Origin: Euryarchaeota archaeon UBA126
Lineage (GTDB): Archaea; Thermoplasmatota; Poseidoniia; Poseidoniales; Thalassarchaeaceae
DNA length: 34,436 nt
Direction of reading: 5' to 3'
NCBI GenBank assembly: GCA_002497025.1
Contig: DAMG01000035.1
Coordinates: 1-34,436, forward strand
The position numbers and the translations under genes were made by a program. Positions within the stretch are counted from its first letter, which is position 1, and the number at the start of each line of letters is the position of its first letter. The notes beneath the pieces were generated by a model. That model was not told the origin of the DNA, ran no database searches, and saw only the letters and a list, made by a program, of their open reading frames with translations. Below are positions 23,935-32,336 of this stretch, one piece after another.

Positions 23935-24483
23935 GTGCGACAGTTCCTGGCCTTGCTAATGGTAGCGATGCTCGCCCTTTCAGTCAGTGGTGCTGGCCAA
24001 GGCGGTGTTAACGACTCCACATCAACTGAAGGAACCGGAATCGCATCGCTAAGTTATGCAGATGTGGTAAGGGAAAATACCGAATTCGAAATCTCTGTTA
24101 TGCTTGATGAAGGAAACAACATTAGCAAAATCGAATGGATTACACAAGTCTGCATAAACACAGGTATTTGCTGGCCGCCGCAAAGGACTGAGTTAGTTGA
24201 TTCTGGAGACGGACTTACCTTTACTGGATCCGTACTCATTGACGATTACGCAACATACGCCAATTGGCGCTTCGACATAACCCGAAGTGATGACAGTACA
24301 GAGATCATTCCTGATTCTGGATTTGGATGGAAAGTTTGGTCAGATTGTTGGTTTGATAACGGTACCTGGGGCGGTCCTTCCACCGATTGTCAGGAAGAGG
24401 GTAGTGGATTCCTCCCCGGTTTTGTAGCCCCCGCAACTGTGGCAGGGTTGGCTATGGCAGCCTTGATGGCTCGACGTGACTGA
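23935..24483 (+). CDS. Secreted PGF-CTERM-type surface protein, hypothetical
   Basis: A 182-residue exported protein. The signal peptide is MRQFLALLMVAMLALSVSGA with cleavage near residue 20. The middle part is beta-rich, with four Cys that may form two disulphides (VCINTGICW and the DCWF and TDCQ pair). The C terminus is SGFLPGF, a hydrophobic helix and ARRD, the PGF-CTERM pattern recognised by archaeosortase in other archaea. No enzymatic motif is visible and the core is not recognised. The start is GTG. It lies nine bases upstream of the deiodinase-like gene and could share its message. Confidence 0.75.
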   Translation: MRQFLALLMVAMLALSVSGAGQGGVNDSTSTEGTGIASLSYADVVRENTEFEISVMLDEGNNISKIEWITQVCINTGICWPPQRTELVDSGDGLTFTGSVLIDDYATYANWRFDITRSDDSTEIIPDSGFGWKVWSDCWFDNGTWGGPSTDCQEEGSGFLPGFVAPATVAGLAMAALMARRD

Positions 24484-24492
24484 GAGATTACT

Positions 24493-25173
24493 ATGGCAAA
24501 GGCCAATGATCAGTCGGGATTCATCGATTTGGTCTTCGAGGAATTGGCTCCAGAGGAAATGAATTCACGAGCAGCATCATTCTATAAAGAAATGAATAAA
24601 CGACGCACTACGCGCCATTTCTCAACACGTAATGTGCCGAGATCACTAATTGAGGCTGCAATCAAAACTGCGGGAACAGCACCCTCCGGAGCTCATTTAC
24701 AACCTTGGACATTTGTAGCGATTTCTAATCTAGAACTGAAGCAGAAAATTCGCAATGCCGCCGAAGAGGAAGAGAGGAAAACATACTCTGAACGAATGCC
24801 GGAAGCATGGGCAGAAGTTCTCTCTCCCTTGGGAACCGACGCTGTCAAAGAACACATCACTGATGCTCCCTGGGTAATCGTCCTGTTTAGACAAAATAAG
24901 CGACTACGAGATAATGGGGAATGGGGTCCAACTTACTATTCACAAGAATCCTGTGGAATCTCTGCTGGATTATTCGTCGCTGCAGTTCAGAACATGGGAT
25001 TGGTAACACTAACTCATACCCCTTCTCCAATGGGATTCTTGCGTGATATCTTGAAACGTCCCGAGCACGAGCATGCGATGCTGTTGATGCCGGTAGGATA
25101 TCCTGCAGATGATGCACAGGTGCCTGATCTAAATCGTAAACCTCTAGAGGACATTTCGGAATTTTTTGAGTAA
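24493..25173 (+). CDS. Nitroreductase-fold flavoprotein, iodotyrosine deiodinase-like
   Basis: A 226-residue FMN enzyme. The Arg-rich FMN phosphate site is KRRTTRHFS (about 36-44) and the PSGAHLQPWTF loop (64-74) is the IYD-type signature. Glu94, Tyr98 and Lys119 match in identity and exact spacing the Glu-Tyr-Lys set of human IYD (157, 161, 182), which grips the amino acid part of the halotyrosine. The sequence between, EEEERKTYSERMPEAW and AVKEHITDAPW, also aligns. LTHTPSPMGFL is typical as well. IYD removes iodine, bromine or chlorine from tyrosines by reductive dehalogenation; other nitroreductases would lack this lid. The gene starts nine bases after the PGF-CTERM gene. The physiological substrate here is unknown. 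Confidence 0.88.
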   Translation: MAKANDQSGFIDLVFEELAPEEMNSRAASFYKEMNKRRTTRHFSTRNVPRSLIEAAIKTAGTAPSGAHLQPWTFVAISNLELKQKIRNAAEEEERKTYSERMPEAWAEVLSPLGTDAVKEHITDAPWVIVLFRQNKRLRDNGEWGPTYYSQESCGISAGLFVAAVQNMGLVTLTHTPSPMGFLRDILKRPEHEHAMLLMPVGYPADDAQVPDLNRKPLEDISEFFE

Positions 25174-25193
25174 ATGGGTGGAAGTGAATATTC

Positions 25194-26378
25194 ATGAGAC
25201 AACTAAAATCAATCATTATCATCGTCATTTTCCTATCTTCTTTTCTTGCAGGATGTACTAGCAATGATAATGATACAGTTCAATTGGAAATTATTTCTCT
25301 AAATGAAAACGATTGGGTAGAGGGTCAAATTGAAATTTCAATTAAATCTGAAATGACTTTTTCTGAAGAAATTGAGGTTTGGATAAATGGTAATCATTTT
25401 TCTGATGAAGAATTAGGTATTCGGAAATATTTCAACATCGATACATCGGACTTTTCTGACGAAAGAGGCTCACCCCTCGATTTACATATTCAGTTAATTC
25501 ATCAGAATATTACGCTAACAGAAGTAAATGTAACAGCCCTCTTCCCCCAACAAATGACATTCTGGTCCTCAGAAGATATTCAACCAGAGTTCAATTTCGA
25601 CGGAGAATTACTGTTCAAATCAAGTAGGGGACTTGAAGCAAGAATGTATGAAATATACCATCTAAATCCCGGTATTACAATCCCACAAAAAATACCTACT
25701 CAACAAGATTATCATGGATATCCTGGGCCGTCACCCAATGGAAAACATGTGGTATTCAATTCAAGAGTTATTGACGAAGAAGGAATTTCTAGAATGGAAA
25801 TTTTCACTGCAAATATATCAACAGGAGAAACTTACAGATTAACATATAGTTCATCTTTCGATGATTCTGGACGATGGAGCCCCGATGGTTCAGAGGTTAT
25901 TTTCTATTCAGATAGAGACGGAACGATGGACCTATGGAAAATATCCGTTAATGAATCTGGGTATCCCATAGGGTCCGCTGTGAAAGTTTTCGGAAGTGAT
26001 GCAAGAGAGCATTGTGGACGTTGGTCTTTCGATGGTCAGTACATTGTTTATGAAAGTGATAAATCAGGAATTAATCATCTCTGGATGATAACTTCAGACG
26101 GCCTTAATGAGACTCAACTTACATTTGATGAAAACCAAAACGGCTACCCTGCATGGCATCCCAGTGGCGACTACATTGTCTATAACAAGCAAACTTCTAC
26201 TAGCTCAAATCTACACATACTTTCATTGGTGGATGGTGAAACAAAGAGATTGACCATGCAGAATATGGTTATTGATGCTCATCCTACATGGTCTGCTGAT
26301 GGAAATTATATCGCTTTCCACTCTGATAGATCTGGAAATTTTGATATTTGGATGATGGAAATACCATCAATAAATTGA
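25194..26378 (+). CDS. TolB-like beta-propeller lipoprotein
   Basis: A 394-residue exported protein. The signal peptide ends in a lipobox FLAGC (Cys21). Residues 30-120 form a beta-rich N-terminal region. From about 125 to the end, five or six PD40/WD40-like blades repeat the pattern W-SPDG-x-x-I-x-F-x-SDRDG-x-x-D-L-W, as in GRWSPDGSEVIFYSDRDG and WSADGNYIAFHSDRSG. Such propellers act in protein contacts at the cell surface. It lies 20 bases after the deiodinase-like gene, with GGTGG upstream of the ATG as a possible Shine-Dalgarno sequence. The coding DNA is visibly richer in A+T than the translation genes, which may reflect recent acquisition or relaxed expression. Confidence 0.85.
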   Translation: MRQLKSIIIIVIFLSSFLAGCTSNDNDTVQLEIISLNENDWVEGQIEISIKSEMTFSEEIEVWINGNHFSDEELGIRKYFNIDTSDFSDERGSPLDLHIQLIHQNITLTEVNVTALFPQQMTFWSSEDIQPEFNFDGELLFKSSRGLEARMYEIYHLNPGITIPQKIPTQQDYHGYPGPSPNGKHVVFNSRVIDEEGISRMEIFTANISTGETYRLTYSSSFDDSGRWSPDGSEVIFYSDRDGTMDLWKISVNESGYPIGSAVKVFGSDAREHCGRWSFDGQYIVYESDKSGINHLWMITSDGLNETQLTFDENQNGYPAWHPSGDYIVYNKQTSTSSNLHILSLVDGETKRLTMQNMVIDAHPTWSADGNYIAFHSDRSGNFDIWMMEIPSIN

Positions 26379-26400
26379 TTTGGCATAAATCGATATTCAG

Positions 26401-26613
26401 TTATTTCTTACCACATTTTTTGTCGGATATGTTACCCAATATGATCAAGCCACCAAAGCCACCAATTATCAGGCATATTGCCGGAAAAGTGGTCTTCGCT
26501 AATGCTCCGTACGGCTCGATTAGATAACTACCGATCAGGAGCCCAATCAGTCCTGTTAGAACAGGAATAAGGTGATATGGCCAAGGAAGGTTATCAGCGA
26601 ATCTCTCTTCCAT
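26401..26613 (-). CDS. Small two-helix membrane protein, hypothetical
   Basis: 70 residues with two membrane helices (LIPVLTGLIGLLIGSYLI and TTFPAICLIIGGFGGLIIL) and a basic, Cys-containing C terminus (SDKKCGKK). The N terminus MEERFADNLPWPYH is cytosolic or surface-exposed. Gly-rich helices suggest close packing or oligomers. The stop is convergent with the TolB-like gene. No family is recognised, but the hydrophobic pattern is good evidence that the gene is real. Confidence 0.6.
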   Translation of the reverse strand: MEERFADNLPWPYHLIPVLTGLIGLLIGSYLIEPYGALAKTTFPAICLIIGGFGGLIILGNISDKKCGKK

Positions 26614-26662
26614 ACATTAGTTGGCCGGGAGAATAACAATGAAGAAATTTTGTCAGGAGAAA

Positions 26663-26941
26663 TTATTCATTTTTCGTCCCAAATTCTAGCCAGAACTCAT
26701 TGATTGCACTCGGGTTACGAATCACCATCTGACCAACGTATAGCAGGTAGCCAGCTAGGGGTAGGTATAGTCCCAAAACAATCGGGTGCGGGCCTATTGT
26801 GAATAATGGAATCGAATAACCAATCAGAGGGATTAAAACCCAAGGAATCAGGCCTCGATTCTTTGAATAAACCATTATCGGATAACCTAAGCCGGCCCCA
26901 AGACCAAAGAAAACAACCCAAATCACTGTGATTTCCATCAT
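26663..26941 (-). CDS. Small membrane protein, hypothetical
   Basis: 92 residues with three likely membrane helices (VIWVVFFGLGAGLGYPIMVY, GLIPWVLIPLIGYSIPLFTI and VLGLYLPLAGYLLYVGQMVI) and a polar C-terminal tail. Two Met codons open the frame (26941, 26938). It lies 23 bases after the EamA transporter on the same strand and upstream of the other small membrane protein, so the three may be one transcript. No family recognised. Confidence 0.6.
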   Translation of the reverse strand: MMEITVIWVVFFGLGAGLGYPIMVYSKNRGLIPWVLIPLIGYSIPLFTIGPHPIVLGLYLPLAGYLLYVGQMVIRNPSAINEFWLEFGTKNE

Positions 26942-26964
26942 TCATTGAGGTACGGAGTCTGCAT

Positions 26965-27861
26965 TTAAGGCTGACTGACCTTATCCAATGGCTGTGCTGG
27001 CGGTGCCAAGAAAACCAAAGCAATTCCCGAACCAACAATCAGTATTCCACCAGCCCAATCAGCAATACTGAGCGCCTCTTCGAATAGCACGAAGCCGTAG
27101 AATGTCGCGACGATTACAGTAAGATAAGAGAAGGCACTTACCCAGGCAGCGTTGGCTCTGTGATAAGCCATAGTTATGCCAACCTGACCTCCGCCTGCTC
27201 CAATTCCAACTCCAATCAAAGCTGCCAGCGTGTGAGTGTCGAGACTGGATACATGCGGTGCAGCTTGAACGAGTGAACCAGCCACCGAAAATGCAGCGAA
27301 CCAGAAAACCACAGAAGTAGCCGAATCTGTCTTTCTTAGTTCACGTACGTAAATGTAAGCCAAGGCAGCGAAAAATCCCGAACCTAGTGCGAGTAGAGCA
27401 TTCGGCTCAACTGACCCTAAATTTGGAGAGACGATAAGAACAATACCTGCAAAGGCGGTAATTACCAAACCAATCACAGGGGGTTGTACCTTCTCGGCAA
27501 TAATTCGACCTGAGAGCAGTGCGACGAAAATAGGGGCGGTGTACTGCAGAGTTACCGCTTGACCAATTGGAATCTTAGCTAGAGCAGAGAAGTAGAGAAT
27601 CATTGCAGTAAGACCAACTGCGCAGCGTAGAAACATGGTCTTAGGATCGTTCATCTTCAACGATATTCCCCGGCTTACAGCAAAGCCTGAGACTGCGAAT
27701 GCTATGACGGCTGAACGAATTAAGATGACCATCCAAACATCGACACCATCCAGCCCACTTGTGTACTTGACCAAGGCATTCATCGTACCAAAGCAAAGAC
27801 TTCCAAAAATCATCCACAGCACAGCTGCATGAGGAGTATCGACTGGTTCAGACATACTCAT
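26965..27861 (-). CDS. EamA/DMT-family transporter
   Basis: 298 residues with ten predicted membrane helices in two EamA repeats. The first half begins WMIFGSLCFGTMNALVKYTS and the second contains LALGSGFFAALAYIYVRELR. The FSYLTVIVATFYGFVLFEEAL signature near the C terminus is characteristic of drug/metabolite exporters of the RhaT/YdcZ type. The substrate cannot be read from sequence. The ATG at 27861 overlaps the ParA stop (ATGA), which indicates translational coupling. Upstream in-frame TTG would overlap further and was not preferred. Confidence 0.88.
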   Translation of the reverse strand: MSMSEPVDTPHAAVLWMIFGSLCFGTMNALVKYTSGLDGVDVWMVILIRSAVIAFAVSGFAVSRGISLKMNDPKTMFLRCAVGLTAMILYFSALAKIPIGQAVTLQYTAPIFVALLSGRIIAEKVQPPVIGLVITAFAGIVLIVSPNLGSVEPNALLALGSGFFAALAYIYVRELRKTDSATSVVFWFAAFSVAGSLVQAAPHVSSLDTHTLAALIGVGIGAGGGQVGITMAYHRANAAWVSAFSYLTVIVATFYGFVLFEEALSIADWAGGILIVGSGIALVFLAPPAQPLDKVSQP

Positions 27862-28805
27862 AGCCCCCAACGTGATTCAAGCACACTGGAGACTTTCTGG
27901 TAGTCTTGACCGCCGTTACTATTTGGGTCATGAAGATGGATTGGTATGCCATGACTAGGTGCTTCTGCCAACTTGATATTACGTCGAATAGCAGGCTCGA
28001 TTAGTAACTCTGGGAATGCCTCCTTTACCTCACTTGCAACCTGTTCATTGAGTAAAGTCGGGGCATGCATAGTAAGCATGACACCATCAACTCCTAATCT
28101 TGGATTTAGAAGTCCTCTAACCTCTCTAATTGTACCTGCCAACATGGCTAAGCCTTCTAGAGCAAAATACTCTGTCTGAACTGGAATTATTATTCCATCA
28201 CTTGCGACCAGTGCATTGATTGTCACCAATCCCAATGATGGCGGGGTGTCAATAATCACCACATCGTAATGTGGTAAAAGTGGAGTTAGTGCCTCAGTCA
28301 ATCTTCGCTCTCTACCAAGTTGTCGTAACATCTCTTGTTCTAAGCCAACGAGTGTGCGATCTCCTACTATTATGTGGACGCCATCAACAGCGGTTGCATG
28401 GCGGCTTTCCACCGCACTTTCCGGATTGAGGATTAAGTCTCGAGTAGTGGTCTTGACTCTACTCTTGTTTACTCCGAGTCCCGTTGCGCAATTCCCCTGA
28501 GAATCTGCGTCTACGACCAATATCTTGTGTCCACGTAGAGCCAATTGCGCGGCGATATTGATTACACTAGTTGTTTTGCCAACTCCTCCTTTCTGATTGA
28601 TGATTGTAACAACCCTAGCTCTACCCACTGGAGTTGGTCCTGATTGGGGCAACTCAAGCGGGGTTCTTGCTCGAGCAATACTAATCTCATCAACGGCGTC
28701 TAAAGTCGGCATACCTTTGTCTTCGACTTCTGTGAATTCAGCGTCGATAATCAGCGGTGCTGAGCCTGCCTCGGGCAGATCTTCTACGCCTCTATCGACG
28801 GACAT
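27858..28805 (-). CDS. ParA/Soj-family ATPase (second), orphan
   Basis: A 315-residue deviant Walker-A ATPase. Residues 1-65 are an acidic, Pro-containing extension. The core begins RARVVTIINQKGGVGKTTSV, followed by VDADSQGN (Walker A'), YDVVIIDTPPSLGL (Walker B) and VPVQTEYFALEGL, all close to chromosomal Soj/ParA. The AIRRNIKLAEAPSHG end is also typical. No ParB or parS-like gene adjoins. The ATG at 28805 was preferred over an upstream start at 28862, which would cross a hairpin. It follows the SAP-domain membrane protein gene by 92 bases on the same strand and overlaps the EamA start. The cargo is unknown, but the neighbour is a candidate partner. Confidence 0.92.
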   Translation of the reverse strand: MSVDRGVEDLPEAGSAPLIIDAEFTEVEDKGMPTLDAVDEISIARARTPLELPQSGPTPVGRARVVTIINQKGGVGKTTSVINIAAQLALRGHKILVVDADSQGNCATGLGVNKSRVKTTTRDLILNPESAVESRHATAVDGVHIIVGDRTLVGLEQEMLRQLGRERRLTEALTPLLPHYDVVIIDTPPSLGLVTINALVASDGIIIPVQTEYFALEGLAMLAGTIREVRGLLNPRLGVDGVMLTMHAPTLLNEQVASEVKEAFPELLIEPAIRRNIKLAEAPSHGIPIHLHDPNSNGGQDYQKVSSVLESRWGL

Positions 28806-28806
28806 A

Positions 28807-28825
28807 CGAGCGCCTTCGGCGCTCG
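28807..28825 (-). repeat. Perfect hairpin just before the second ParA start
   Basis: CGAGCGCC and GGCGCTCG pair perfectly (8 bp) around a GAA loop on the minus strand, ending one base before the ATG. A TATA-like CATATTGAA (28834-28842) places transcription start near this palindrome, so it could act as an operator or as a start-codon hairpin. Confidence 0.5.
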
Positions 28826-28897
28826 GAAGGCTGTTCAATATGCCGACACTGAAAGACCACATAGATGCCTTTAGCGAACTTAATCCAAGACGCCGAA

Positions 28898-31129
28898 TCA
28901 GTTAGGAGGTGCCCAGAAATGATACCATCCGAGAAGTCTAGCGTTCTCGGCGTCCATAATACAAACAACATCGTGATTTCTGTTATTACCATCCGTCCAA
29001 GATTTCTCTACATGGACACTGACTGCACCTTCTCCCAGACTGATTGGAATTACGTCGAATATCTCATTATCTTGAGTTACAGACAGTCTGTAACCATATT
29101 CGACGTCATCATCCCATCCTCCACTTCCATCATTGATGTGCATATTCAATCCTGGATATCTTGAAGATGAGAGTAATCTAGATTCTAATGAATTCATAGT
29201 TAATGTATCAGGTATAGCGTTACGATTCCATTGAACCGTTCCGTCGTCCATATTGTCATCGTCAACTAATGAACAGCCTCCATTATCTTCCTCAACAACT
29301 GTCCAACCAGCTCTTTCCTCTTCGGTCACCCAAGACATATTCCATTGAACTTTTGAGTCGACATCCATGGTCGATGCTCTCCAAATATATCCACCCTGTT
29401 CAATTGCAGTAGCAACGCCGCTTGTGGAATAGTTTGCGAGTGTACATTCCAAGGCTGACTCGAGATCCCAAGAGCGAATCGTGCTTTCATCAGGCATAGC
29501 AACACCCCAAGATCTCTGGGCACTAGTCCCAGGCCGATCTTCACCAGGACCCGGTTTGCTGGTGTAATCTACCAACCATTCAATTGCCGTTGAACCTGAG
29601 TTGATCCCTCCTTTGATGGCTCTCATAGAGAATGAAATTGTAATCCTTCCATCCGGGATTGCGGCGTCTGAAAGCGAAGTTTCAATCAATCCACAATCAC
29701 TTGATTTCTGATTCTTATCAATTACAATATTTGCATCTTGTTGCACCGGCCATGAGACACCACTCTTGACCAACAAGTCGATTGTAATACGGCCGTTACA
29801 AGCATCAAATTCCGGATGTGACATAGAAATTGGATAAACCAAACCGTGGTCATTATCATTGACTTCATTACCTACTGTCCAAGACCATTCTGAACCTGCC
29901 TCAGATGTAGTGCCTGAAGTCAAAGATTCGTCTCCAAAGAATTCGTACAAATCTAGGGGAGTAAGTGGTAAGAAAACATAGGAAGATACTACCCCTAATC
30001 CTGAAATTGAATCAAGACCGAAGGTTGTGGCTTCTAGGTTTGTGGCTTGATTTTCTGAATCCAAAATCGTCAAATCTGTACTTGTTCTAATCAACTGCTT
30101 ATCTCCGATATCGGTCCAAGTTCTTGTTGTCATATCCAAGTTATTATCATTCAAAATCCAACCTAGTGTTCCACATTCTCCTTCATCTCGCCAAGTCTTA
30201 CCACTCAAGTCTATATTCATCTCATGTTCGATTACTTTCTCAGCGGTCAAATGTGTCCTTCCAAATGCATCTAATGCGTTTACTGCGCCGCTATATTGCT
30301 TATCTGAAGGGTGTATAATCTCCGCAGGGTCTCCATTTCGGATACTAATACTGCCAGTTCCTGAAACGATGTTTGCAGATAGTTCTCCGCAGGCATCATC
30401 GAGAGGGCCAGAAGCAGCATCTCGGAATATTGCAACCATGTCGTCACCCTCAACTTCAATACTGGAACTCAGAATGTCGAATTCCATACTATCACCATAG
30501 TGGAGAGTTTTTGCTTGGAATGAGGAATCTTGTTGCATAAAGAAGGCGAATGCTATCGCTCCAAGAATTAGGGCTGAGATGGTAATCGCAGCGATAACTT
30601 TCGGTGAGAATTCAATTGATGATAGACTAGGTATTGTTATTGTAATCGAGGCTTCTTCTGCATCTGAATTGAGTTCATCGGCAACTAATACCGGTTCAAT
30701 TTCATCAGATATTACACCACCAGTCCAAGCATCTTCTTCCTCTTCCTCAAGTATTATCTCAGGTTGCTTGATTACTGGAGTTATTTCTTCCTCTTCACTG
30801 TCTAGTACTAACTCTAGTTCATCCTCGGCATCTGATTCAATTTCGGTCTCGACTATGTCGGCCTCCATGACTTCCGCTTCGAGTACCTCTACCGGTTCGG
30901 GTTCTACCAGTTCATCCAATGGTTCTCCACCACCACCAGACTCTATACGAGAAAGAAGACGATCTATTGCATCGTCCTTATCTTGTTCTGAACTCGACGT
31001 AGTGACTTTTGTTTCAGGAGACTTTTCTGAGACCTTTTCACCTAGTAAACGAGATATCAATTCCTCCTTCTTTCCGGAGATTAGTAGCCCCTTTTCTTTG
31101 CACAAAGTGCGTAGTTCTGAGACCTTCAT
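28898..31129 (-). CDS. SAP-domain, single-pass membrane protein
   Basis: A 743-residue protein with an unusual layout. Residues 1-30 are a SAP motif (MKVSELRTLCKEKG, then SGKKEELISRLLG), a helix-extension-helix that binds DNA. Residues 35-170 are highly acidic and low in complexity. A single membrane helix follows at about 177-198 (VIAAITISALILGAIAFAFF). The remaining 540 residues are beta-rich with scattered Cys and look extracytoplasmic. There is no N-terminal signal, so the SAP part should face the cytoplasm. The ATG starts directly at the SAP motif; a GTG at 31192 would add 21 residues. The gene precedes the ParA and EamA genes on the same strand. Tethering of DNA or RNA to the membrane is inferred from architecture only. 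Confidence 0.82.
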   Translation of the reverse strand: MKVSELRTLCKEKGLLISGKKEELISRLLGEKVSEKSPETKVTTSSSEQDKDDAIDRLLSRIESGGGGEPLDELVEPEPVEVLEAEVMEADIVETEIESDAEDELELVLDSEEEEITPVIKQPEIILEEEEEDAWTGGVISDEIEPVLVADELNSDAEEASITITIPSLSSIEFSPKVIAAITISALILGAIAFAFFMQQDSSFQAKTLHYGDSMEFDILSSSIEVEGDDMVAIFRDAASGPLDDACGELSANIVSGTGSISIRNGDPAEIIHPSDKQYSGAVNALDAFGRTHLTAEKVIEHEMNIDLSGKTWRDEGECGTLGWILNDNNLDMTTRTWTDIGDKQLIRTSTDLTILDSENQATNLEATTFGLDSISGLGVVSSYVFLPLTPLDLYEFFGDESLTSGTTSEAGSEWSWTVGNEVNDNDHGLVYPISMSHPEFDACNGRITIDLLVKSGVSWPVQQDANIVIDKNQKSSDCGLIETSLSDAAIPDGRITISFSMRAIKGGINSGSTAIEWLVDYTSKPGPGEDRPGTSAQRSWGVAMPDESTIRSWDLESALECTLANYSTSGVATAIEQGGYIWRASTMDVDSKVQWNMSWVTEEERAGWTVVEEDNGGCSLVDDDNMDDGTVQWNRNAIPDTLTMNSLESRLLSSSRYPGLNMHINDGSGGWDDDVEYGYRLSVTQDNEIFDVIPISLGEGAVSVHVEKSWTDGNNRNHDVVCIMDAENARLLGWYHFWAPPN

Positions 31130-31215
31130 TGATGATAGTGAATCACGATCCAGCCCCCTCCCTCCTGTTCGACTTACTCTCGGTAGTCGCACACTGGGGC
31201 TTTCAACCCCTTCGG

Positions 31216-31234
31216 CGTTCCGCTCCGCGGAACG
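31216..31234. repeat. Perfect hairpin in the divergent SAP-protein/rimK promoter region
   Basis: CGTTCCGC and GCGGAACG (8 bp) flank a TCC loop. A second pair, GGGG at 31197-31200 with CCCC at 31208-31211, lies alongside. The 242-base gap between the two divergent genes otherwise holds a TATA-like ATTTTACA (31325-31332) suited to rimK and AT-rich sequence around 31280. Function unknown; an operator is possible. Confidence 0.45.
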
Positions 31235-31371
31235 TGCATACGTGCGTGTGCGAGTGGTCGCCAGAATACCTGAATTTTAGCAAATTTAGCCATTAGAAGG
31301 AGAGAACGAGAATACTCTCATCCCATTTTACATCCGTCAGACTCAAGAAGGGGCGGTTGTGGGCGCGGAAT

Positions 31372-32325
31372 ATGTACCCACGCCTAGTCATCCTCTCGCG
31401 TGGTCCAAGGTTGTACTCAACCCGCCGTCTCGCAGAGGAAGCCCAGAAGGCAGGATGGGCGGTTCGAATCATTGACCCATTATCGCTTACGGTAGTGGTT
31501 GATGAAAAGGGAGGTCGTATTTTTCATCGAGGATGGCCTATCGAATGTGAAGCGGTCATTCCTAGAATTGGATACTCGATTACTAGACGAGGTGTAGCGA
31601 TTGTTCGTCAATTCGAGCAAATGGGAGTAATTGTTCTGAATCAGTCAGTTTCGATTGAACAGAGTCGAGACAAACTACTAGCTAGCCAAGTCATGGCAGA
31701 CGCAGGAGTTCCTATTCCAGTCACAGCTCACGTAGCTTCTACAACCGATATAGACAGTGCACTGGCACGAGTGGGGGGGGTTCCTTGTGTGGTAAAGGCG
31801 ACCGAGGGGACCCAAGGTTCTGGTGTATTCCTTGCTAGAAACTATCCGCAAGTAAGACAACTGGTCAGCCAAATGCTGGAGAGAGGAATGAAACCACTAG
31901 TTCAGACATATATTGAGGAATCTCATGGTAAAGACATCCGAGTTCTTGTTGTTGGAGGTAAGGTCGCAGCTGCTATGCGTCGTCGAGCATCTGGAAGTGA
32001 GTTTAGATCTAACTTCCACCTAGGAGGAAGTGTAGAACGAGTTCAGTTGAATGAGGAATTTGTCTCAGTAGCGCTTTCAGCGGCAAATATCCTAGGCATG
32101 GATATTGCAGGTGTAGACCTATTAGAATCAGCCAACGGTCCACTCGTACTGGAAGTCAACTCCAGTCCCGGCCTCGAAGGTATCGAGGGGGCATCTAGAG
32201 TAAATGTCGCTGGAGCGGTTGCTGAACATCTCAACAAGCGTTTAGAAGCGGTTGAAAGACAGAACAAGGAAGAAGAAGAATTGACAAATTCATCTTCTGA
32301 TGAGTCTTCAGTGATTAATGATTAA
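31372..32325 (+). CDS. rimK: RimK-family ATP-grasp glutamate ligase
   Basis: 317 residues matching E. coli RimK along nearly the whole length: the N-terminal LVILSRGPRLYSTRRLAEEA, AVIPRIGYSITRRG, the ATP-grasp lysine strand PCVVKATEGTQGSGVFLA, GKDIRVLVVGGKVAAAMRR, the RSNFHLGGS loop and the metal-binding VLEVNSSPGLEGIE. RimK adds glutamates to the C terminus of bacterial ribosomal protein S6, and archaeal relatives (LysX, MptN, CofF) ligate Glu to other carrier or cofactor targets. Archaea lack bS6, so the target here must differ. The C-terminal tail (about 35 residues, EEEE and Ser-rich) is extra. The ATG at 31372 fits the family N terminus better than the TTG at 31357. Confidence 0.92.
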   Translation: MYPRLVILSRGPRLYSTRRLAEEAQKAGWAVRIIDPLSLTVVVDEKGGRIFHRGWPIECEAVIPRIGYSITRRGVAIVRQFEQMGVIVLNQSVSIEQSRDKLLASQVMADAGVPIPVTAHVASTTDIDSALARVGGVPCVVKATEGTQGSGVFLARNYPQVRQLVSQMLERGMKPLVQTYIEESHGKDIRVLVVGGKVAAAMRRRASGSEFRSNFHLGGSVERVQLNEEFVSVALSAANILGMDIAGVDLLESANGPLVLEVNSSPGLEGIEGASRVNVAGAVAEHLNKRLEAVERQNKEEEELTNSSSDESSVIND

Positions 32326-32336
32326 ACTCTTCAAAC

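Noticed and set aside
30579..31280. Ser-rich plus-strand frame
   Set aside because: It is a shadow of the acidic low-complexity part of the SAP-domain protein.
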